Notes under the pieces: generated by a model
Told to the model about the DNA's origin: nothing
The model's input: only the letters and a program-made list of their open reading frames with translations
The model's database searches: none
Position numbers and translations under genes: made by a program
Shown: in pieces, positions 8,913 through 17,348 of the stretch
Layout: each line of letters begins with the position of its first letter
Position numbering within the stretch: the stretch's first letter is position 1
Source of the DNA: Bacteroidota bacterium
Lineage (GTDB): Bacteria; Bacteroidota; Ignavibacteria; SZUA-365
Length of the DNA stretch: 34,770 nucleotides
Assembly (NCBI GenBank): GCA_016928515.1
Contig: JAFGKR010000187.1
Span: 1 to 34,770, forward strand
Direction: 5' to 3'

Positions 8913-9589
8913 GGATCCACCCGGAAGCAACGGTGGAAATTCTCGCTGACGGCAAGCATCAATTCCTCCTCATCCCGCAGCAGAAGATCGGCGGCCGCAC
9001 GATAGATATCACGGATGTCAAGACCACTCTCATCCGTCTCGAAAAAGAGACGGTTGAGCGGTGTCGTCGTCAGTGCTTCACGGGCCTTGCTGCCGACTTC
9101 GAGCACTGCCGCGCCGAAGGAGAGGTGGAAATCCAGTTGCAGCAGTTGTCCGGCCAACTCGCTGTGTCCGGTAAAACCGTGAATGATCCAGGGATTGCTT
9201 TCACGTCGCTGCTTCCGGAGTTGCATCAGATCGGCATGCGCTCGAACACAGTGCAGAATGACCGGCATGCGATGTTGCGCCGCAATATCCAGCTGTGCAT
9301 CGAGAGAGTGACGCTGTGTGTGCAGCGCCGGCCCACGAACACGATCCAGTCCGATCTCACCGACAGCCACACACCAGGGCTCTTCGACCACAGCGGCAAG
9401 CACTGTCGCATCCTGCTCGGGGTTGCGTCCGTCAGCATCCCAGGGATGCACTCCGACACTGCCGTGAACCGGATGATGGGCCGGAAGAGTGACATCGTCC
9501 AACCGGACGTTCACGATGCGAAGCAGACCATCGATCTCTGCATGGTGATGCGTGTGAATGTCGATATGGGGATATCTGCCGCTCGTCAT
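8909..9589 (-). CDS. TatD family metal-dependent hydrolase (226 aa)
   Basis: A TIM-barrel metallohydrolase of the TatD/YcfH type, cytoplasmic DNase or deaminated-substrate hydrolase family. Visible metal-site motifs in order: HIDIHTHHH near the N-terminus, VGVHPWD, VGEIGLD, VILHCVRAHADL, IIHGFTGH and FFETDES. At 226 residues it is somewhat shorter than the usual 250-265, with the shortening spread over loops rather than at one end. The ATG at 9589 directly follows AAGG, a tight spacing. It overlaps the tcdA start by four bases. Exact substrate not deducible. Confidence 0.85.
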   Translation of the reverse strand: MTSGRYPHIDIHTHHHAEIDGLLRIVNVRLDDVTLPAHHPVHGSVGVHPWDADGRNPEQDATVLAAVVEEPWCVAVGEIGLDRVRGPALHTQRHSLDAQLDIAAQHRMPVILHCVRAHADLMQLRKQRRESNPWIIHGFTGHSELAGQLLQLDFHLSFGAAVLEVGSKAREALTTTPLNRLFFETDESGLDIRDIYRAAADLLLRDEEELMLAVSENFHRCFRVDP

Positions 9590-9780
9590 CCTTGTCGAAT
9601 ATACCGTATTCCGTACGAATGTAACATCCCGTATTCAACGGCGTATACTGAAATATATCGATACATGTTTTTCTCTCCGCACATGTTCAGGTTCCCGTCT
9701 TTTCACTGTATCTCTTCTGAAAAAATCCGTATACTTTTCTCCTGTTCCATCCCGGGAAACGGGAGATGTTCGGACTGGAT

Positions 9781-9805
9781 GGAACAAAGCTCCTTAAAGG
9801 ACGTC
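9781..9805 (+). promoter_or_regulatory. Candidate ECF-type promoter ahead of the sigma-factor gene
   Basis: GGAAC at 9781-9785 is separated by exactly 16 bases from CGTC at 9802-9805. This matches the general ECF sigma pattern of an AAC-containing -35 element and a CGTC/CGTA -10 element with a 16-17 base spacer. It lies 17 bases before the sigma gene ATG (9823), so transcription would start near 9812 with a very short leader. It suggests autoregulation by the encoded sigma factor. Only one instance was recognised in the window, so the assignment rests on motif shape and position. Confidence 0.45.
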
Positions 9806-9822
9806 TATAGGTCAGTGTTGTG

Positions 9823-10437
9823 ATGACGCCGGAAGGTATGGCAGACACCCTAGCAGGACAATACGTTCCCCCTCGCGCCACGGAACCCGGCGATGATATT
9901 CTCATCACCCGCTTCCAGGCCGGAGATGACGATGCCTTTCGTCTGCTGCTTGAACGCTATACGGAACGGATACGCAATCTGGTGTTCAGTATTTTTCATG
10001 ACACGGATCTGATCGATGACATCACCCAGGATGTATTCATCAAAACCTATCGTGCACTGCCGCACTTCCGTTTCGACGCGTCATTCTACACATGGCTGTA
10101 TCGCATCACCGTGAACCATTGCCGTGACATCATGCGGAAACAGAAACTGCGAAAGATGCTGTCCCTGCACTCACTGATGGAAACCCGCGATCGGGAACTG
10201 ACGGTAAAAACCTCCGTGCAACCAGCGGATACGGATACGCAGGAATGGATACAGAAAGGACTGCAGAAACTCCCGGAGAAATATCGTCTCCCGGTGATTC
10301 TCAAGGATATGGAAGGATGTTCCTACGAGGAAATGGCGGATATCATGCAATGTGAACTTGGAACGGTTAAATCACGACTCTCACGCGGGCGCTCCATGCT
10401 CCGCGATTGGCTGCGACCAATGCTGGAGGGATACTGA
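9823..10437 (+). CDS. ECF-subfamily RNA polymerase sigma factor (204 aa)
   Basis: A two-domain sigma-70 family protein. Region 2 spans about residues 30-100 (AFRLLLERYTERIRNLVF, DDITQDVFIKTYRAL, FYTWLYRITVNHCRD) and region 4 about 145-200 (LPEKYRLPVILKDMEGCSYE, EMADIMQCELGTVKSRLSRG, a helix-turn-helix). It directs RNA polymerase to a specific promoter set and is normally held by a membrane anti-sigma factor, here apparently the next gene one base downstream. Start choice is uncertain: GTG 9820, ATG 9823 and ATG 9838 are in frame and none has an ideally spaced ribosome site; GGAAGG lies too close to 9838. A candidate self-recognised promoter lies at 9781-9805. Confidence 0.93.
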   Translation: MTPEGMADTLAGQYVPPRATEPGDDILITRFQAGDDDAFRLLLERYTERIRNLVFSIFHDTDLIDDITQDVFIKTYRALPHFRFDASFYTWLYRITVNHCRDIMRKQKLRKMLSLHSLMETRDRELTVKTSVQPADTDTQEWIQKGLQKLPEKYRLPVILKDMEGCSYEEMADIMQCELGTVKSRLSRGRSMLRDWLRPMLEGY

Positions 10438-10438
10438 C

Positions 10439-12040
10439 ATGCTCTCCCGGCACGCGACCCGCGTCTCTCAGCAATTATCCCTTTACTTGGACGACCGTCT
10501 CGAGGGAATCGAACGGCTGGAAATCGAACGTCGTATTGCGAACGATGCTGCCGTTCGAGAGGAATACCAGCAGCTGAAAGCCATGCAGGCGATGCTGGCC
10601 TCCCGTGATGCACTCCCCGAAAACCCGTTCCTCGCTGAACGCATCATGAATCGCCTCCACGAGCATACCGGGGAGCGGGACGATGCGTCCCCGGTTTCAC
10701 ACCGCTTCCTTCCCGTCACTGCAGGACTCTTCGCTGTCCTGCTTGCCGCCGTCGCCCTTTTCGCGTGGTTGCAGAGGGACGACATTGTGCACTACGTGGA
10801 AGAAACCGGGGCCCAGATGCAACACGCCTACGAGGAAACCATTCTCAAAGGCTGGATCATGCCCCTGTTTCAACGCACCGATCGGGATCAGGTTCTCCAT
10901 TTCGCCATGTTCGGGACACTTCCGCTGGACAGGGAGGACGGCACCATCCTTCGGATCGACGAAAACGCCACTCAGGGCTATCGCGTCGAACTCGCCCGCG
11001 AACCGGAGCTGGCACGACCACATGCGACCATCGATGAGCTGTACTCGGAAATTGAACCGACCGAAATGCAGCGCAAAGTGTTCGATTCCCTCTTCCTCTA
11101 CGCCCAGAGACAGATCGAGTCCTCCGTACTCATGAACGATGAGAAGGAACTTGCAATCGATCCCGCGATCAGCACATATCAGAAAGTCATTCTCTCCGGT
11201 ATCGCGGCAAGTCTTGAACCGGACCAGCAGGAGCGCTTTGAACGCTTCCTGTCACAGCGTCATACACCGTACACCTTCGTCTCCCGCATTTCCCGTCAGA
11301 CACGACCGGCGAGTACGCAGCGTCCTGACCGTGTCATCGAGCATTTTCGGACCGTACCCCTGCCGGAGGAATTCGTCGTGTTTACACGCGACAGCATCTC
11401 GCGTACGCGGCTCCATCTGGATATGGACAGTTTGCGCCGCCTGATGAAAATGGTGGAAGACCGGATGCCTCGCATTCAGGTAGAGGTCAAGGAACTCGTC
11501 CGTATCCAGATCAGGGGCAATGACAATGTCATGCGGGAAATGGAAATCGATCTTCTGAATGTCCTTAACGAAATCGCCATCCTCCGGCGTGAGGAAACGC
11601 CCCGAACCCGAAGTGTGACCCGTTCGTCCCGCCCTCAACGCATGCCTCGTGAAACGGATGTGCGGATAGATATTTCACCGGACTCGGAGATGCATATCAC
11701 CGTGGGAATCGATTCCGTCATCAATCGGGCACTTCAGCCGCTCGAACGTATGGGGATCGATTTCCCGGCTGACTCCATGGGCATGCGGGATCGTTTCGAT
11801 CATGATTGGCGGCGTTTCGTTCCGGAGGAGCGGCTACGGACACTTGACAGCCTGCTGCGCCGACACATTCCGGGAGATTCCGGCCGCTGGCGACGACATC
11901 CTGATCCTGCTCCGCCGGAGTCGCGCTTCGAACATCCCGAGCGCCTTCCCGAAGGTCTGATGATTCCGCATCCGATGCGTCCGCGACTTCTGGATCCAGC
12001 ATCCACGCCTTTGAAGAAGGATACCGTATACGACATATAA
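10439..12040 (+). CDS. Putative membrane anti-sigma factor with large extracytoplasmic domain (533 aa)
   Basis: The start at 10439 is supported by GGAGGG eight bases upstream and lies just after the sigma gene stop. Residues 1-75 form a helical cytoplasmic segment of anti-sigma type (QQLSLYLDDRLEGIERLEIE, then ERRIANDAAVREEYQQLKAM), but it has no HxxxCxxC zinc motif. A single membrane helix covers about residues 90-112 (LPVTAGLFAVLLAAVALFAW). The remaining 420 residues should be periplasmic; they are charged, rich in arginine and proline towards the C-terminus, and contain no fold I recognise. Position, topology and N-terminal pattern support an anti-sigma role (inference); the outer domain is far longer than in typical anti-sigma factors and could be the stress sensor. 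Confidence 0.72.
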   Translation: MLSRHATRVSQQLSLYLDDRLEGIERLEIERRIANDAAVREEYQQLKAMQAMLASRDALPENPFLAERIMNRLHEHTGERDDASPVSHRFLPVTAGLFAVLLAAVALFAWLQRDDIVHYVEETGAQMQHAYEETILKGWIMPLFQRTDRDQVLHFAMFGTLPLDREDGTILRIDENATQGYRVELAREPELARPHATIDELYSEIEPTEMQRKVFDSLFLYAQRQIESSVLMNDEKELAIDPAISTYQKVILSGIAASLEPDQQERFERFLSQRHTPYTFVSRISRQTRPASTQRPDRVIEHFRTVPLPEEFVVFTRDSISRTRLHLDMDSLRRLMKMVEDRMPRIQVEVKELVRIQIRGNDNVMREMEIDLLNVLNEIAILRREETPRTRSVTRSSRPQRMPRETDVRIDISPDSEMHITVGIDSVINRALQPLERMGIDFPADSMGMRDRFDHDWRRFVPEERLRTLDSLLRRHIPGDSGRWRRHPDPAPPESRFEHPERLPEGLMIPHPMRPRLLDPASTPLKKDTVYDI

Positions 12041-12050
12041 TCCGTCGTAT
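12028..12050 (+). other. Seven-base inverted repeat over the anti-sigma gene stop
   Basis: ATACGAC (12028-12034) and GTCGTAT (12044-12050) can form a perfect 7-base-pair hairpin with a 9-base loop that includes the stop codon. No T-run follows, so it is not a standard intrinsic terminator. It could limit readthrough or protect the 3' end of the sigma/anti-sigma mRNA; it may also be fortuitous. Confidence 0.3.
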
Positions 12051-12085
12051 CAGAGATGGAACCTATTGCATGATTCCGGGGATAT

Positions 12086-12114
12086 TTGTCACTCATTCTG
12101 TTCGTCTGTATACT
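12086..12114 (+). promoter_or_regulatory. Sigma-70-type promoter for the secreted TldD-like pair
   Basis: TTGTCA (12086-12091) and TATACT (12109-12114) are separated by exactly 17 bases, each one mismatch from the sigma-70 consensus. The transcript would start near 12121, leaving a leader of about 34 bases with a strong GAAGGAGG site before the ATG at 12155. This means the TldD-like genes can be expressed independently of the upstream sigma/anti-sigma genes. Confidence 0.6.
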
Positions 12115-12154
12115 TATTTTTCCCCTTCACGACATATCACCTGAAGGAGGTGCG

Positions 12155-13894
12155 ATGTTTCCGCAAAACCATTCAAAAACCGTTTTGTCGTTCTTTGCAT
12201 TCCTGCTGTGTTTCATGGGACAACCACTCTGTGCCCAGCAGGACCGACTGATCGATCTCATGTCACGCGAACTCGATCGCGAAATGCAGGTGCTGAAGGC
12301 ACAGGATCCGCCCGCATATTTTCTGTCGTATCGCATCGATGAATCCGTGACCAGTGCAGTCAGCGCTTCCCTCGGCGCCATCAAAAACAGTCATGACGAT
12401 CATCGCCGGCTCCTCACCGTTCAGCTCCGTGTCGGCGATTATACCATGGACAACACGCGGGAAATTCGCGGCGACGATGCTTTCGACCTGAATTTCCCTC
12501 AGTTCACCTTCATTCCGATCGATGAGGACGAAGACGCCATCCGTCTCGTTATCTGGAACGCGACGAACCAGCAATACCGCAAAGCGGCGAAGAAATATCA
12601 GGAAGTGAAAGCCAACACCGCAGTCAAGGTCGCGGCAGAGGATCAATCACCAGACTTTGCCCGGGATGTGACTCCGGTACAGCACATTGATCCCCTGTTG
12701 AAAACCGCGGATCTGCTCCCCGACCGATCGATCTGGGAGAAGAAATTGAAACGATATTCCGCCGGCTTCCTCGAATCCGAACACATCTTTGAAGGGGATG
12801 CGTCATTGCGATTCTCCGCGGAACGCCGGCGCATCGTCACCAGCGAGGGGAGCAGAATCGCAGAGAATCGCGTCGCTGTGCGGCTGTTGCTGCATGCTAC
12901 GATCAAATGCGATGACGGTATGGAACTTCCACTGCATCGCAGCTACTTTGCATTCGATTTTTCCGGTCTTCCATCGGACGAAGAGATCATGGCCGACGTG
13001 AAGGAAATGGTCGCCACGCTCCGTGCAATGCGGGAAGCGCCGGTCATCGAACCGTACACCGGCCCCGCGTTGCTGTCGGGCGAAGCCGCGGGTGTTTTCT
13101 TCCACGAAATTTTCGGTCATCGCGTCGAGGGACACCGGCAGAAACTGGAAAGTGAGGGTCAGACATTCAAGAAAAAGGAAGGACAATCCATTCTCCCCTC
13201 ACATATGAGTGTCGTCTTCGATCCCTCGCTGAAGTCATTCGAAGGTCAGGATCTCAACGGATACTATCGCTTTGATGATGAGGGAGTAAAGGGTCAGAAA
13301 GTCACGGTCGTCGAAAACGGGGTACTCCGTGATTTCATCATGAACCGGACCCCATTCGAAAACCACCCGACATCGAACGGACACGGCCGTGCGCAGGCAG
13401 GATATCAGCCCGTTGCACGACAGTCCAATCTCATCGTCACAACGACGCAGCCACGAAGCGACGCGGAATTGCGCGAACTCCTTCTGGAGGAATGCCGTCG
13501 CCAGGGAAAGGAATTTGGCCTGTTGTTCAAGGATGTACAGGGCGGTTTCACGATGACCGGACGCTGGCAACCGAACTCCTTCAATGTCACACCGACGGAA
13601 GTCCACCGTATCTACACTGACGGTCGCCCAGACGAGCTTGTGCGCGGCGTCGATCTCGTGGGAACTCCGCTCGTCATGTTCTCCAATATCACAGAGGCAG
13701 GCGCCCGACCCGCCGTCTTCACCGGCACCTGCGGCGCGGAATCCGGTGGGGTTCCCGTAACAGCCATATCCCCCGCGCTTCTTGTTTCCCAGATCGAGGT
13801 GCAGAAAAAGAGCAAGTCCCAGGAACGGGCACCGATTCTTCCACGCCCGGATCGGGATCGGGATACACCGCAACCGTCGAAACGGAGATTCTAG
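12155..13894 (+). CDS. Secreted TldD/PmbA-family zinc metalloprotease (579 aa)
   Basis: A TldD-type peptidase carrying an N-terminal signal peptide (cleavage near LCAQ, residue 28), unlike the cytoplasmic enterobacterial TldD. The zinc motif HEIFGH is intact (H317, E318, H322), followed by RVEGHRQ, and the family's third ligand, a cysteine, is present at C526 in GTCGAESGG. TldD with its partner TldE degrades or trims unfolded peptides, for example microcin and CcdA substrates. This copy should act in the periplasm or outside (inference). The start at 12155 follows GAAGGAGG; an in-frame ATG at 12086 lies inside the promoter and is rejected. The C-terminus has a charged Arg/Asp/Pro tail after the last family motif. 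The next gene, 32 bases on, encodes the degenerate partner. Confidence 0.9.
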   Translation: MFPQNHSKTVLSFFAFLLCFMGQPLCAQQDRLIDLMSRELDREMQVLKAQDPPAYFLSYRIDESVTSAVSASLGAIKNSHDDHRRLLTVQLRVGDYTMDNTREIRGDDAFDLNFPQFTFIPIDEDEDAIRLVIWNATNQQYRKAAKKYQEVKANTAVKVAAEDQSPDFARDVTPVQHIDPLLKTADLLPDRSIWEKKLKRYSAGFLESEHIFEGDASLRFSAERRRIVTSEGSRIAENRVAVRLLLHATIKCDDGMELPLHRSYFAFDFSGLPSDEEIMADVKEMVATLRAMREAPVIEPYTGPALLSGEAAGVFFHEIFGHRVEGHRQKLESEGQTFKKKEGQSILPSHMSVVFDPSLKSFEGQDLNGYYRFDDEGVKGQKVTVVENGVLRDFIMNRTPFENHPTSNGHGRAQAGYQPVARQSNLIVTTTQPRSDAELRELLLEECRRQGKEFGLLFKDVQGGFTMTGRWQPNSFNVTPTEVHRIYTDGRPDELVRGVDLVGTPLVMFSNITEAGARPAVFTGTCGAESGGVPVTAISPALLVSQIEVQKKSKSQERAPILPRPDRDRDTPQPSKRRF

Positions 13895-13926
13895 TGGCGC
13901 CAACGACACCCAAGGAGAATACGCAT

Positions 13927-15777
13927 ATGCAGAAAATATCCATCCCCATTCTCATTCTCATCCTCGGCTTTCATGTGATGTTCGATTGCACCGCGCAGCA
14001 GCAGGAGTCGATCGTTCTGCAAGCCATGAAGGATGAGCTGCAGCGAAACATCGATCGCCTGTCGCTGGAAGACATGAGCACACCATTTTTCATCAGCTAC
14101 CAGGTAAAGGATACGAGAAGCATCTCCATTCAGTCTACCGCAGGGGCCATCACACATTTCGATTCGAGCCACAGTCGCAGGCAGAACGTTCGCGTGCTCG
14201 TCGGAGATTACACTCAGACGCAGGAGCATTTCGTCGGCTCCGACCTCGCCTTCTCGATGGACGCCTCATCCCAATTGCTTTCTCTCGAAGACGATTACGA
14301 TGCCATTCGCAGGGAACTGTGGCTGAGTACGGATCGGGCATACAAAAAGGCGACGGAAACTCTGGAAAAGAAACGTGCCGCATTGCGCCAGCAGCAAATG
14401 CCGGAGGAATACAAGGATGTTGCGGATTTCTCTGCGGCGGAAACCATTGAACATATCGAACCTGTCAAGCACGTCACATGTGACATACCCGCATGGAAAA
14501 AGCGTGTCCGCGAATTGTCGGCGATTCTGAAGGAATACCCGCAGCTGTACACCTCGACTCTCACGTTCAGCTTTGATCAGTCCACGGTCTACTTCGTCAA
14601 CAGTGAAGGAACTGTAACCGTTACCCCCCGGATGAGTACTCGCATCCTCGCCACCGCGGCAACGCAGGCGGAAGATGGGGAGCCCTTGATGGACTTCATC
14701 CTGTACGAAGTGCTTACCCCGGCGGATCTGCCCGATATGGAACAGCTTGCGGCATCCATCCATCACATGGCAAAAACACTCACGGAGAAACGTTCCGCAG
14801 TTCCGATGGACGAATCATACACCGGGCCCGTTCTCTTCGAGGACCAGGCTGTTCCGGAGCTCTTCACCCGACTGTATCTCGGAAGCGAGGGACTGATCGC
14901 ATCACGCATGCCGATCATGGAGGGACCACTCGCCATGATCGGTGCGCAACTGGGGAAAAGAAATCTGGGTGACAAAATAGGAAAGCGCATCCTTCCGAAT
15001 GAAATCAGCATCGCAAGCACACCTTTCGTCCATGAATTCCAGGGCACGGAACTGACAGGAACATTCTCGGTCGATGCGGAGGGAGTGCAGCCCGCGGAGA
15101 AGTTGCTCTTGATCGACAAGGGGAATGCTGCCGCACTTCTTTCCGACAGAGTCCCGACCCCGCATTCGCAGGCATCAACCGGTCATCGCTGCCTGGGCCT
15201 CGGGAGTTTCGATGGGGACGGAATCTGTCCCGGCGTGCTTGATATCACCGTATCGGATGGTCCAAACGCCTACGAAATGAAACAGCAGCTTCTCGATCTG
15301 GCGGCAGAGGAAGGATTGGAGTTTGCGTATATTGTTCGCCGCATCCGCCCTGACGCCGTCACCGGACCGTCGGTGAGTGACGACCTCAGCACAACCATCA
15401 GCATGTTCGGGATGAGCGCCGGTGGCGGAGCAACACCCCTTGGAGATCCTGTGCGGATCTATCGAGTCAACGTCGCAGACGGCACGGAAACTCCCGTGCG
15501 ATCCGCCGAAGTGCTCAAACCGGGTGCAAGCGCACTGCGCAAGCTGACTGCCAGCATTGACCGGGAAGCGTGGAACTGCACCATGGAGGGTGACAGCCCG
15601 ATTCCCGGTTTCGGAGCTTTTATCAGCATCGGGCGTTCAGTCTCCGGCGCATCCGGCGGGATTCCCGTCTCCATCATTGCCCCGAAGGCGATCATCATAA
15701 GCGACATGGAGGTACGCAAGGAAAAGCGGGCGATCACGCCGAAGCCGCCCATCGTGGAGTCACCACTCTACAAGTGA
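13927..15777 (+). CDS. Secreted TldE/PmbA-like partner lacking zinc ligands (616 aa)
   Basis: Homologous along its length to the preceding TldD-like protein (compare FFISYQVKDTRS with YFLSYRIDESVT, and SYTGPVLFEDQAVPELF with PYTGPALLSGEAAGVFF). The zinc helix is replaced (ELFTRLYLGSEG where the active copy has HEIFGHRVEGH) and no cysteine occurs at the third-ligand position (SVSGASGG). This mirrors the TldD/TldE pair, in which TldE is catalytically silent but needed for the heterodimer. A signal peptide is present (MQKISIPILILILGF..., cleavage near CTAQ). The start at 13927 follows AAGGAGA; a GTG at 13894 overlaps the upstream stop region and lacks that site. The reading frame is fully open, so it is not a pseudogene. 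Confidence 0.85.
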   Translation: MQKISIPILILILGFHVMFDCTAQQQESIVLQAMKDELQRNIDRLSLEDMSTPFFISYQVKDTRSISIQSTAGAITHFDSSHSRRQNVRVLVGDYTQTQEHFVGSDLAFSMDASSQLLSLEDDYDAIRRELWLSTDRAYKKATETLEKKRAALRQQQMPEEYKDVADFSAAETIEHIEPVKHVTCDIPAWKKRVRELSAILKEYPQLYTSTLTFSFDQSTVYFVNSEGTVTVTPRMSTRILATAATQAEDGEPLMDFILYEVLTPADLPDMEQLAASIHHMAKTLTEKRSAVPMDESYTGPVLFEDQAVPELFTRLYLGSEGLIASRMPIMEGPLAMIGAQLGKRNLGDKIGKRILPNEISIASTPFVHEFQGTELTGTFSVDAEGVQPAEKLLLIDKGNAAALLSDRVPTPHSQASTGHRCLGLGSFDGDGICPGVLDITVSDGPNAYEMKQQLLDLAAEEGLEFAYIVRRIRPDAVTGPSVSDDLSTTISMFGMSAGGGATPLGDPVRIYRVNVADGTETPVRSAEVLKPGASALRKLTASIDREAWNCTMEGDSPIPGFGAFISIGRSVSGASGGIPVSIIAPKAIIISDMEVRKEKRAITPKPPIVESPLYK

Positions 15778-15792
15778 CATGCTTGAAGGCGG

Positions 15793-15842
15793 AAGCAGGG
15801 GATGAAGCGACAGTGTATCCTGTGCTCTGTTCCCTGCTTTTT
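15793..15842 (+). terminator. Possible intrinsic terminator after the TldE-like gene
   Basis: AAGCAGGG (15793-15800) pairs with CCCTGCTT (15832-15839), and a five-T run covers 15838-15842. The loop is long (31 bases) and has only a weak internal hairpin, so strength is doubtful. It would separate the TldD/TldE-like pair from the propeller lipoprotein gene. Confidence 0.45.
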
Positions 15843-15881
15843 CCATTTCATGACATTGCAGCACATGCGAGATTTCCGTTC

Positions 15882-17327
15882 ATGAAATCACGGCGCAGAT
15901 CACTCCTTTCAATCCTCTCAACAGCCGTGGCCGGTATCCTGCTTCTATCGGCCTGTGACAGTACGAATCCGGATATCCCACCTGGCGCACCACGAATCCT
16001 CTCCGGTACGGACAGCGTCTCGGTTGATGAGAGGGTCACTGTTACTGTCGTCGCGGAGGATCCTCGTGGACGTCCGCTGACCTACGAAGTCGACTGGGGG
16101 GATGCACGTGACATGCAGACTATCCCGGGTATCGAAAGCGGGCTCTTCCACGAACTGACCTGGCAGTATTTCGATCCAGGTTCCTATGAGATGCGATGCC
16201 GCGTCATCGATGCCGACGGACGAATCTCCGCCTGGTCCGCCACGTTTTCCATTGTCGTCACGGGCGAGGCCGTATTCGCACGCGGCGACTGGTGGATGTT
16301 CATGCGCGATGCTCAGCATAGCGGGCACAGTCGTTTCCAGGGGCCGGGTACGCCGGTTCTCAAATGGCGCCACGCGGCTGCCTCCCCCATCCGTTCCAGC
16401 GCGGTCTTCGATGCGGCAGGAACTGCGTATTTCGGCAGCAACAATTTTCTCCTGCAGGCAGTCTATGCGGATGGACGCTACAAATGGCAGTACCGGACTG
16501 GAAACGCGCGTATCCCGAACACACCCGCACTTTCGCAGGACGGCGCATTGCAGTTCGGCAGCAGCAGCGCAAATATCTATCGCGTGAACCGATACGGATT
16601 GAAGGAATGGAACGTATCCGTGAACGCTCCGATTCTCTCTTCCAGCGCGGTTGTCGACAGGGACGGGAACATGTACATCGGCAGCGAGGATTGCTCACTC
16701 TATTGCGTGTCGGGAAGTGGTAGCATCCGATGGAGCGTGCTGACCAATGGTGCCGTTTCCGGGAGCCCCGCACTCTCGAGGGATGAACAATATGTCTATG
16801 TCGGAAGCCAGGACAGACTGCTCTATGCAGTGAGTAGAAACGGAGATGTCGCATGGACGGCAGTAACTGGCGCGCCGATCACCGGCAGTCCGAGCGTCGG
16901 TCCCGACGAAACGATATATATCGGCAGTGAGGACGGCTTCCTTTCGGCATACAATCCAGATGGCAGCCTGTACTGGAAACGCGATCTACATGCCGCGATA
17001 CGGACGACACCCGCCGTGACGCGGGAGGGGATCATCCATACGGTAACCATCGAAGGGAAACTCTTTGCCCTCGACGGTTCCGGCACAGTTTTATGGGACG
17101 TCATCGTTGCTCCCTCAGGCGGAGAGGCGAGTCCGATCGTGGATGTCATCGGACGCATTTACATCGGTGGACCGGACGGAAGGCTGACGGCGATTTCTTC
17201 CAGCGGACGCATCATCTGGCGATTCGATACTGCATGGCCCATTCAATCGACCGCATCCATAGGTGAGGACGGCAGCATCGCCTTCGGCAACGACGGAGGC
17301 GAATTTTTCGTCCTGCGCGAGCGTTGA
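15882..17327 (+). CDS. Lipoprotein with PKD/Ig-like domain and PQQ-type beta-propeller repeats (481 aa)
   Basis: A lipobox (LLLSAC, lipidated C25) follows basic MKSRRR. Residues about 35-125 resemble a PKD/Ig-like domain (VTVVAEDPRGRPLTYEVDWG, PGSYEMRCRVIDADG). Residues about 145-481 hold at least seven repeats of about 40 residues with the pattern GS.D..LYA....G...W (examples IGSEDCSLYCVSGSGSIRW, VGSQDRLLYAVSRNGDVAW, IGSEDGFLSAYNPDGSLYW), a PQQ-like or BamB-like propeller without recognised catalytic residues. It is expected on the outer or inner membrane as a binding or assembly scaffold. The start at 15882 is preferred over ATG 15774, which would bury the signal peptide. It ends 21 bases from the convergent CHAT gene. 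Confidence 0.85.
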   Translation: MKSRRRSLLSILSTAVAGILLLSACDSTNPDIPPGAPRILSGTDSVSVDERVTVTVVAEDPRGRPLTYEVDWGDARDMQTIPGIESGLFHELTWQYFDPGSYEMRCRVIDADGRISAWSATFSIVVTGEAVFARGDWWMFMRDAQHSGHSRFQGPGTPVLKWRHAAASPIRSSAVFDAAGTAYFGSNNFLLQAVYADGRYKWQYRTGNARIPNTPALSQDGALQFGSSSANIYRVNRYGLKEWNVSVNAPILSSSAVVDRDGNMYIGSEDCSLYCVSGSGSIRWSVLTNGAVSGSPALSRDEQYVYVGSQDRLLYAVSRNGDVAWTAVTGAPITGSPSVGPDETIYIGSEDGFLSAYNPDGSLYWKRDLHAAIRTTPAVTREGIIHTVTIEGKLFALDGSGTVLWDVIVAPSGGEASPIVDVIGRIYIGGPDGRLTAISSSGRIIWRFDTAWPIQSTASIGEDGSIAFGNDGGEFFVLRER

Positions 17328-17348
17328 ATCCACCGAATCTTCCCTGTC

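Noticed and set aside
13927-15777. Second TldD-like gene as a pseudogene
   Set aside because: The frame is fully open with its own signal peptide and ribosome site, and loss of zinc ligands matches the TldE partner pattern.
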